From the NCBI GenBank assembly GCA_013815535.1, contig JACDGC010000055.1:1-11509 (forward strand): a stretch of 11,509 nt of DNA. The letters run 5' to 3'. This document shows, piece after piece, positions 6,580 to 11,509 of the stretch. A program made the translations under genes and the position numbers. How positions within the stretch are numbered: the stretch's first letter is position 1; each line of letters starts with the position of its first letter. This DNA comes from Ktedonobacterales bacterium. GTDB lineage: Bacteria > Chloroflexota > Ktedonobacteria > Ktedonobacterales > JACDGC01. The notes beneath the pieces were generated by a model. It ran no database searches. It was not told where the DNA came from and saw only the letters and a program-made list of their open reading frames with translations.

Positions 6580-6731
6580 CATCGGAGTTTCCGATTGCCC
6601 GGTGATGTGTACGACTCAACTGGGAATCGGGTTTTCTGGTTGAAATGCTCCTCACGTTTACTGGCCTTCAACCAGAAAACCGCTGCATTTTGCTCAGGTA
6701 TCATCAGCTTGATCAACCAGAAATTCCGATG
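6580..6731. repeat. Outer inverted repeat, CATCGGAxTTTC, 11 of 12 matched
   Basis: CATCGGAGTTTC at 6580-6591 pairs with GAAATTCCGATG at 6720-6731 except at one position, enclosing the 15-bp repeat. Another CATCGGAG occurs at 6524-6531. The ends of a 152-bp unit with terminal inverted repeats would look like this, but no target duplication was recognised. Confidence 0.4.
6630..6681. repeat. 15-bp perfect inverted repeat with 22-base spacer
   Basis: GGTTTTCTGGTTGAA at 6630-6644 is the exact reverse complement of TTCAACCAGAAAACC at 6667-6681. A third, partial copy (TCAACCAGAAA, 6713-6723) follows. The repeated, both-strand arrangement suggests a protein-binding or element-end sequence rather than a simple terminator; there is no T-run after the stem. 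Confidence 0.75.
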
Positions 6732-6890
6732 AGCCAATACCGTTAAGGTGGACCCCTTTGTCAAGACACGAAGGGCCATCCATACGATCGTTGTTTCTTC
6801 CTTCGTAAGGGCGATGCTTCCGATGCTGAATTCTGGAACTTGGGCATCCCGCCCCACGGCTCATCGACGAGCTAAGGTGATACGCGACGT

Positions 6891-7982
6891 CTAGATGGGA
6901 AGGGCCTCCACGATACTTTGTCCCGCAGCCGTGGGAATCACGCGCACACTTTCAAATCCGCTCGCACGCAATAGGGTGGCGTATTGGGCGGCTGTCCGCT
7001 CGCGACCGCCCAGCATGACGAGCATATGCAAGTCGAGCCACTTGCCCAAGAATGGCTCGTTCCCCTCCGGTAACACCAGTTCGATGATCAACAGTTTGCC
7101 GTGGCTTGGCACCGCCTGTCGCACCTGTCTCAAAATCGCCATGCTGTGTTTGTCATCCCAATCGTGCAGAATTTGCGCGAGCACATACACATCTGCTCCG
7201 GCTGGGATATCCGCAAAAAAATCACCTCCGACACCCTGACACTGATCATGGATGCCGGCTGCCCTGAGGAATGGTTCAGCGCTTGTCACCACATGTGGCT
7301 GATCGAACAGGATACCCTGAGTCGCCGGGGAAGTAGTGAGAATCGCCGCGAGTAATGCCCCATGTCCTCCCCCTACATCAACTATCGTGCTGACCGAGGC
7401 GAAGTCATACGCGGCGACCACGGCATCAACGATCTGGGTTGTCCAGCCCACCATTGCCGCATTAAACACCTGGCTAGCTTCAGGATGGGTGGCCAAATAG
7501 TCGAAGTAGCGCGTGCCAAAGCTGTGCTCGAACGCTGGGGTGCCCGTCTGCAAACTGAAGAGGATATCGCCCCATGCCCGGTACTGCTCCTCTGCGTACA
7601 TCATCGCCAGTGCGCGCATCGAGTCAGCCGTGTTGCTTTGCAGCAACTGAGCCAGCGGCGTGAGTGTGAACCACTCCGCATCCCCTTCCTCGAAGATTCC
7701 GACACTGGCGAGGGCTCGCATCACTCGGTAAAGTGGACCAGCCTGGGTCTGTGTTGCTGCGGCAAGCTCGTTGATGCTGCACGGCCCCTCAGTGAGAAGG
7801 TCAGCTAGGCCCAGCTTGGCCGCCACATAGATCCCTTGGGAAACCCAGTACCCAGTCATCATCTGTAATAAGGCGGCTGAAGGAGGCAGGGGGTGTTCGG
7901 TTTGGGATGCCGACTGGTGAACGGCTGGCTGGGCTGGTTGCGACGCCCTCTTGGGGGCGAGCATGCCAGATGGGGTACCCAT
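6891..7982 (-). CDS. SAM-dependent O-methyltransferase (dimerisation-domain type)
   Basis: A 363-residue class I methyltransferase of the group that includes plant caffeate, acetylserotonin and bacterial polyketide O-methyltransferases. After a Pro/Gln-rich N-terminus (1-35) comes the winged-helix dimerisation domain, with YWVSQGIYVAAKLGLADLL (45-63), INELAAAT and LYRVMRALASVGIF (84-97). The SAM site reads VDVGGGHGALL (201-211), FDQPHV (226-231) and GGDFF (252-256). The catalytic His is H273 in LHDWDD, followed by GKLLIIELVLPEG (295-307). It transfers a methyl group from SAM to a hydroxyl of a small, probably aromatic, substrate; the substrate is not predictable. The start at 7982 has GAGGAGG five bases upstream. 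The frame is open a further 117 codons, but these lack family features. No biosynthetic partners are adjacent. Confidence 0.92.
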   Translation of the reverse strand: MGTPSGMLAPKRASQPAQPAVHQSASQTEHPLPPSAALLQMMTGYWVSQGIYVAAKLGLADLLTEGPCSINELAAATQTQAGPLYRVMRALASVGIFEEGDAEWFTLTPLAQLLQSNTADSMRALAMMYAEEQYRAWGDILFSLQTGTPAFEHSFGTRYFDYLATHPEASQVFNAAMVGWTTQIVDAVVAAYDFASVSTIVDVGGGHGALLAAILTTSPATQGILFDQPHVVTSAEPFLRAAGIHDQCQGVGGDFFADIPAGADVYVLAQILHDWDDKHSMAILRQVRQAVPSHGKLLIIELVLPEGNEPFLGKWLDLHMLVMLGGRERTAAQYATLLRASGFESVRVIPTAAGQSIVEALPI

Positions 7983-7986
7983 TGAT

Positions 7987-7994
7987 CCCTCCTC
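7987..7994 (-). promoter_or_regulatory. Strong ribosome binding site of the methyltransferase gene
   Basis: On the minus strand GAGGAGG lies five bases before the ATG at 7982. It decides the start against the longer frame that reaches 8333. Confidence 0.7.
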
Positions 7995-8096
7995 AACGCA
8001 GAACGAGTACGCTTTCTGTGGCACACTCGCAATGGGGGTGATGACTAACTGAGCGCATGACCATGCACGACGGGTAAGTCGTTCTTGCTGTTTGCT

Positions 8097-8107
8097 ATTG
8101 TAGCATG
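8097..8107 (-). promoter_or_regulatory. Candidate extended -10 promoter of the methyltransferase gene
   Basis: The minus strand reads CATGCTACAAT, a TACAAT hexamer preceded by TGC as in extended -10 promoters, about 115 bases before the start codon. No good -35 hexamer lies 16-18 bases further up. This is a suggestion from pattern only. Confidence 0.3.
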
Positions 8108-8461
8108 CCGTATAGTTCTCGTGAGTGCCCCGTTCCACCCTGGACAGATCCTCGTGTGACTGCGCTCGCCGAAATGTGACCTTGCCCCACACGTATGGAG
8201 GAGGAGAAGCGTCGGAAGATAGCGTCCGGAAAAATTGTCGTTCACCTGGAATGGCCAGCGTGCCTGGCCGTATGCTCAAGAGGTCCATTTGCGCGACGTG
8301 AGCCTCTGCATCGATCCCGGTTTCCTGGAGCATTGCTTATGCCTCCCCGATCTTCTTGCAACTTGCTGGAGTGTTTGGCATCAATCATACGTTGGTTTTG
8401 TTGTGGATCGGCTTAGAATAAATCCCCCCAACATCACACGAGGGACGAACTTGTGCCGGCT
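8108..8461. other. Intergenic stretch upstream of the methyltransferase
   Basis: No supported gene. Both-strand ORFs here lack motifs and ribosome sites. It is somewhat richer in A and T around 8380-8440 than its surroundings, as intergenic DNA often is. Confidence 0.3.
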
Positions 8462-8722
8462 TCATTCAGCGGGGGGTAGACGTTCGCTGAGCCGTGCCAG
8501 GCGCGCCTCCCAATCCTCGACCAACCGCCAGCCATAGCGGGGATGGCGATACAGGGGCAGCAGGTTGAGGGATTGCCAGTGTGCGCGGGTCACAGCGGCT
8601 GCCGGGCCGAGGAGGCCACGCAGATCGGCGGGTGTTAGCCTAAAGGGAGGGAAGCGGTCATGACCCGCAAAGTAACGAGAGCAACCCAGGCAGTGCCATT
8701 GGTATGAGGCAAAGTGCTGCAA
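8462..8722 (-). CDS. Short zinc-ribbon ORF, probably lacking its N-terminus
   Basis: The 86-codon frame reads LQHFASYQWHCLGCSRYF, then LTPADLRGLLGPAAAV, YRHPRYGWRLVEDWEARLAR and ends PPAE. A single C-x2-C pair (HCLGC) suggests half of a zinc ribbon. Codon use, with mostly G or C in third positions, looks coding. The only possible start is a TTG that lies inside the palindrome at 8718-8779, has no ribosome site, and is preceded in frame by a TGA six codons up. I infer that the 5' end was removed when the palindrome, or the element that left it, arose. I do not recognise the family, and a chance ORF is possible. Confidence 0.4.
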   Translation of the reverse strand: MQHFASYQWHCLGCSRYFAGHDRFPPFRLTPADLRGLLGPAAAVTRAHWQSLNLLPLYRHPRYGWRLVEDWEARLARLSERLPPAE

Positions 8723-8779
8723 AACGGCAATAGAGGGTCAGCCGAGATATCTCAGCTGACCCTCTATTGCCGTTTTGCA
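8718..8779. repeat. 62-bp near-perfect palindrome
   Basis: The left arm 8718-8742 (TGCAAAACGGC to GGGTCAGC) and right arm 8755-8779 (GCTGACCC to GCCGTTTTGCA) are exact reverse complements over 25 bp. After one C/A mismatch (8743/8754) the centre GAGATATCTC (8744-8753) is itself palindromic, so 30 of 31 pairs match with no loop. An A-run begins and a T-run ends the structure, as in a bidirectional intrinsic terminator. Alternatively two inverted element ends lie head to head. It separates the minus-strand zinc-ribbon ORF from the plus-strand kinase/phosphatase operon. Confidence 0.85.
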
Positions 8780-8845
8780 AGCAAAGATAGGACATAGGTT
8801 TCTTGCTTATTCCCCAAAGGTGCCGCAGACTGTGAGGGATGGGCC

Positions 8846-9103
8846 ATGCTTGATCGGGTCCTTCTGGCAGCGAACTTGCCAGAAGAACAGATACTAGTGG
8901 CGAACCGCACGTATGCGCAGGAAGGCCCATTACACCGCCGCGTGGCGTCCACCCTGATGCCCTCGGGAACCACCCCAAATGACCCACCTGCGCCAGCGAG
9001 TCGGCGACCTTCAGCCACACCGGGGGTGGTTCAAACCTCCTCCGTCATCACCTGGCATGGATGCCTTATCTCCCCGGCACTACAGTGGTCGGGACGAAAG
9101 TAG
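8846..9103 (+). CDS. Hypothetical short ORF ahead of the vWA gene
   Basis: An 85-codon frame beginning MLDRVLLAANLPEEQILVAN and ending with a TAG eight bases before the ATG of the vWA gene. The first 30 residues look like an amphipathic helical start; the middle is Pro/Ser/Thr-rich (TPNDPPAPASRRPSATPG) and the end has no motif. GAGG lies about eight bases from the ATG. The vWA gene has no strong ribosome site of its own, so translation through this frame could help start it. The alternative is that the region is plain leader DNA and the ORF is chance; the antisense frames are equally long. I do not recognise it. Confidence 0.25.
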   Translation: MLDRVLLAANLPEEQILVANRTYAQEGPLHRRVASTLMPSGTTPNDPPAPASRRPSATPGVVQTSSVITWHGCLISPALQWSGRK

Positions 9104-9111
9104 GCCGCCTC

Positions 9112-9957
9112 ATGGCGTATCAAGCAGAAATCAGTCGGCAAAACCCAACCGCGTTTGTCTTCCTGGTCGATCAGTCCGGCTCGATGGCCGACGAGTTCAA
9201 ACAAGAGGGGCTGAACAAACGCAAATGTGACGCGGTGGCCGACGCGCTCAACCGTCTCATCGGTGAGATTGCCATCCGCTGTGCCAAGCAAGAAGCCGTG
9301 CGTGATTACTTTACGCTGGCGCTCATCGGGTATGGGGGAACGGCCCATCCCGCTTGGGGGGGCGACCTCAGTGGGCAATTGGCGGTCCCGATCAGTGCCG
9401 TCGATGCCCATCCGATTCGCTATGATCAGCGCACCCGGATGATGGATGATGGGGCCGGCGGTCTCGTCCCGCAAACGGTTGATTTTCCCGTCTGGCTCGA
9501 GCCAGCGGCGGCGTCGGGCACGCCGATGTGTGCCGCTCTCCAACTCGCCCTCGACTTCCTCACTGAATGGGTGTCTGCCCATCCCCAGTCCTATCCGCCA
9601 GTGGTCTTCAATGTGACCGATGGCGAATCGACCGATGGCGATCCCGCAGCCTTGATGCAGGCGGTTCGCCAACTGGCGACGAGTGATGGTAATGTGATCC
9701 TGGCGAATGTCCATCTGTCCTCCTTGTCCCAAGAGGCGATTCGCTATCCGCTCTTCAGTGATCCGCTGCCCCAGGGCGACCAGTTTGCCCCCATCCTGCG
9801 GGACAATGCCAGCGCGCTCATTCCTCCGTGGGTGGCTCCGCTCGGCGAGGTAACGGGGCGGGCGCTCTCGTCAAGCAATGCGACCTTCGTGTACAACGCG
9901 AGCATCGTCGAACTAATTCAGTTGCTCAATGTGGGCACGCGCGTGGATCTCCGATGA
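9112..9957 (+). CDS. von Willebrand factor A domain protein, TerY-like
   Basis: A 281-residue single-domain vWA protein. The metal-dependent adhesion site is complete: D20-x-S22-x-S24 in FLVDQSGSM, T137 in SGTPMCAAL, and D170 in VFNVTDGES. Other family blocks are AISR-type N-terminus AEISRQNPTAFVFL (5-18), VRDYFTLALIGYGG (63-76), DDGAGGLVPQTVDFPVWLEP (112-131) and the C-terminal FVYNASIVELIQLLNVGTR. This is the TerY-like class found beside PP2C phosphatases and Ser/Thr kinases, where it is thought to be a metal-binding scaffold or substrate of the phospho-switch in the cytosol. I chose the ATG at 9112 because the family begins MAYEAEIS; the frame is open to 9061. Its stop overlaps the phosphatase start by ATGA, indicating translational coupling. 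Confidence 0.9.
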   Translation: MAYQAEISRQNPTAFVFLVDQSGSMADEFKQEGLNKRKCDAVADALNRLIGEIAIRCAKQEAVRDYFTLALIGYGGTAHPAWGGDLSGQLAVPISAVDAHPIRYDQRTRMMDDGAGGLVPQTVDFPVWLEPAAASGTPMCAALQLALDFLTEWVSAHPQSYPPVVFNVTDGESTDGDPAALMQAVRQLATSDGNVILANVHLSSLSQEAIRYPLFSDPLPQGDQFAPILRDNASALIPPWVAPLGEVTGRALSSSNATFVYNASIVELIQLLNVGTRVDLR

Positions 9958-10679
9958 TGCGGCGCTTTGCCACGCAGAAAGCGGGCAATGATCCCACCGA
10001 ATATGAAGACGCCGCCGTGGTCGGCGTCGACATCGTCGCGGTGGCCGATGGGGCGACCGAAGCGTACAGCAGCGGGTTATGGGCGCAGGTGCTGGTCGAG
10101 CACCTTACCCAGCTCCCGATCGACTATCGTCCCGATCCCCCGGCAATCTTCTGGCGAAGGATCGCGGCGGCGCGTGCCGTGTGGGAAGCGCAGCGGCCTG
10201 ACCCGCAACGCTGGCATGCCAAGATTAAGGCCGCGGAAGGCTCAGCCGCTGCGGTCGCGCTGTTGGTCATCACGCGCGCTGACCAGCAGTTTCAGGCCCT
10301 AGCGATTGGCGATGTCATAATTGTCCAGATCCGTGGCGGACACCGTATCCTTGCGTGGCCATTGGACGACCCCGATGCCTTTGGCTATACCCCGCCCCTG
10401 GTGCGTACCCATGGCGCGCAACAGCCCCTCATACAAGATTTACAGGGCACCTGGCAGGATGGCGATCGCTTTCTGGTGATGTCCGATGCGTTAGCCGCCT
10501 GGGCGCTGACCTGTGAGCGCGCGGGACAGCCGATCTATGAAACCCTGCTGACGTTGGAGGATGAGCTGAGCTTTGCAGCATTCGTCACTGCCGCGCGCGG
10601 GGCGGGGATGAAGAATGACGATGTGACGGTGGTGGGATATCTCACCGAAGCGCGAGTTCCCGCCCGCGAAGGAGGCTAG
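9954..10679 (+). CDS. PP2C-type protein phosphatase
   Basis: A 241-residue metal-dependent Ser/Thr phosphatase of the compact PP2C type paired with TerY-like proteins. The metal-binding acidic residues are all present: E18-D19 in EYEDAAVV, D32-G33 in VAVADGATEA, D178 in FLVMSDALAAWAL and D222-D223 in MKNDDVTVVGY. Core strands include GSAAAVALLVI (96-106), FQALAIGDVIIVQI (113-126) and the WQDGDRF turn (167-173). In most PP2C proteins the GDS triad ends in Ser; here it is GDV. A mostly helical insert (about 57-95) lies between the second strand pair and the core. It would remove phosphate placed by the downstream kinase. The gene starts ATGATG, the first ATG overlapping the vWA stop by four bases, so the start could be 9954 or 9957. 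Confidence 0.9.
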   Translation: MMRRFATQKAGNDPTEYEDAAVVGVDIVAVADGATEAYSSGLWAQVLVEHLTQLPIDYRPDPPAIFWRRIAAARAVWEAQRPDPQRWHAKIKAAEGSAAAVALLVITRADQQFQALAIGDVIIVQIRGGHRILAWPLDDPDAFGYTPPLVRTHGAQQPLIQDLQGTWQDGDRFLVMSDALAAWALTCERAGQPIYETLLTLEDELSFAAFVTAARGAGMKNDDVTVVGYLTEARVPAREGG

Positions 10680-10703
10680 CGGTATGAGAGGGAGCAAGAG
10701 GGC

Positions 10704-11509
10704 ATGACTACCGTGCAATATCCGCAAGGAGCTGATTATCAACTCGCCATGCAGCATGCCGATTTCGCTTTGGTCGATCCGGTGTTGAAACACGGGCAGA
10801 TAGAGATGCGGCCCGATCGGGGGACGATTCCGGTCGTACGCAGCGGCGGCTTCGTTTTTACCTATCACCTCCACCTGACCCACGGTTCTGATAAGGCCCT
10901 CCGCTGCTACAATAAAGCCATCCCCGATCTCTTCGCGCGCTATGAGCACATCGTGCCCATGACCCGCCGCGCCGCCGACCTCTTCTTACCGACCGATTTT
11001 CAACGGGTGGGGATCCTGGTCAATGGGCAACGCTATCCCCTTATGGTGATGGAGTGGGTCGCCGGGGAAACCCTCAACAACTGGATCGCGCATCATCTCA
11101 CCTCGGCCGCCATCGGCAGTCTGATCCCGCAATTCGACCAGATGTTGCGCCAAATGGCGCAGTTGGGCATCGCCCATGGCGATCTCCAACATGGCAATAT
11201 CCTCGTGGATGACCAGGGGCACCTACGCCTCATCGATTACGATAGCATGTATGTCCCTGCCCTGGCGGGGCTGCCCCCCGCCGATGCAGGCCAGCGCAAT
11301 TATCAGCATCCGCAACGGCGCGGCGAGTTCGATGCACGCCTCGATCGCTTTCCGGGCATCGTGATTGGCCTGGCCTTGCGCGCCTTGCAAGCCGACCCGA
11401 CGTTGTGGCCCGAGTTTGGCATCTCGGGTGAGAATATGCTGTTCACCCGGGAAGATTTTCTGGCACCCACGCGCTCACCGCTGCTCGCGCGCCTGCGCGG
11501 CGTGTCGGC
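10704..11509 (+). CDS. Divergent Ser/Thr protein kinase of the vWA-PP2C-kinase triad (partial)
   Basis: The first 268 residues of a eukaryotic-like kinase; the frame stays open to the window end. It has a Gly-rich loop SGGFVFTYHLHL (47-58), a strand KALRCYNKAIPD (64-75) where the ATP-anchoring Lys of VAIK is Arg67, a hinge VMEWVAGETLNNWI (115-128), the catalytic loop IAHGDLQHGNILV (156-168) with D160 and N165, and the metal motif LIDYDSM (176-182), in place of DFG, with D178. YVPALAGLP and RNYQHPQRRGEFD (198-210) follow and are characteristic of this subfamily. The HRD Arg is Gly159. It is 24 bp from the phosphatase; a GGGAG and an AGAGG lie before the ATG. It probably acts on the vWA protein or itself. 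No membrane helix is seen so far. Confidence 0.9.
   Translation, partial: MTTVQYPQGADYQLAMQHADFALVDPVLKHGQIEMRPDRGTIPVVRSGGFVFTYHLHLTHGSDKALRCYNKAIPDLFARYEHIVPMTRRAADLFLPTDFQRVGILVNGQRYPLMVMEWVAGETLNNWIAHHLTSAAIGSLIPQFDQMLRQMAQLGIAHGDLQHGNILVDDQGHLRLIDYDSMYVPALAGLPPADAGQRNYQHPQRRGEFDARLDRFPGIVIGLALRALQADPTLWPEFGISGENMLFTREDFLAPTRSPLLARLRGVS

Larger units (their letters stand above)
6492..6890. other. Gene-free interval with clustered inverted repeats
   Basis: The minus-strand ORF 6552-6857 has no ribosome site and is built largely from the repeats listed separately, so I do not treat it as a gene. The interval separates the coupling-protein-like remnant from the methyltransferase stop codon and shows three copies of a TTTCTGGTTGA motif and three of CATCGGA. 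It may be a small non-autonomous mobile element or the end of one. Confidence 0.4.

Noticed and set aside
6552..6857. 101-codon minus-strand ORF
   Set aside because: It has no ribosome site or family motif, and its translation is largely produced by the inverted repeats.
7983..8333. 117-codon N-terminal extension of the methyltransferase frame
   Set aside because: The extension lacks any methyltransferase feature, while a strong GAGGAGG site supports the ATG at 7982.
1..11509. CRISPR arrays, tRNA or rRNA genes
   Set aside because: I scanned for regularly spaced repeats and for tRNA T-arm signatures and found none that I could support.

Overview
This window looks like an accessory or recombination-prone stretch of a moderately GC-rich bacterial chromosome. 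The families I recognise by memory (the degenerate ISL3-type transposase, the TnsA-like remnant, the DPSG-type Nramp transporter, the KGG protein and the vWA/PP2C/kinase trio) are ones I associate with Chloroflexota and similar multicellular, repeat-rich lineages. That placement is an inference and was not tested.

Layout. 1-1000 is mobile-element debris: an IS3-type integrase fragment reading in frame into a frameshifted ISL3-type transposase C-terminus, then a frameshifted zinc-ribbon fragment on the minus strand. 1305-2896 (minus) holds an intact Nramp-related transporter, preceded by a 31-codon single-membrane-helix ORF. 3240-3725 is a broken IS630-type transposase. 4141-5082 (minus) holds a small KGG stress-type protein, a Cys/His-rich protein with an AN1-like zinc finger, and a TnsA-like transposition-nuclease remnant interrupted by an in-frame TGA and fused out of frame to the zinc-finger gene. 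5224-5706 (minus) is a SnoaL/NTF2-fold protein. 5707-6890 has no intact gene: it contains the likely tail of a VirD4/TraG-type coupling protein with nonsense codons, and a cluster of inverted repeats. 6891-7982 (minus) is an intact SAM-dependent O-methyltransferase. 8462-8722 (minus) is a short zinc-ribbon ORF that ends inside a 62-bp near-perfect palindrome (8718-8779).

The most coherent system is at 9112-11509 (plus): a von Willebrand A (TerY-like) protein, a PP2C-type phosphatase overlapping it by 4 bp, and a divergent protein kinase 24 bp further on, cut by the window end. This arrangement matches the vWA-phosphatase-kinase 'TerY-P' triad described by comparative genomics, in which a reversible phosphorylation switch is thought to be coupled to a metal-binding vWA scaffold in stress or conflict responses. 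All metal-binding residues of the vWA and PP2C proteins are present. The kinase keeps its catalytic Asp, Asn and metal Asp but has an Arg where the ATP-binding Lys is normally found.

The intact genes outside the triad (transporter, SnoaL, methyltransferase, KGG) are separated by debris and do not form one pathway that I can support.
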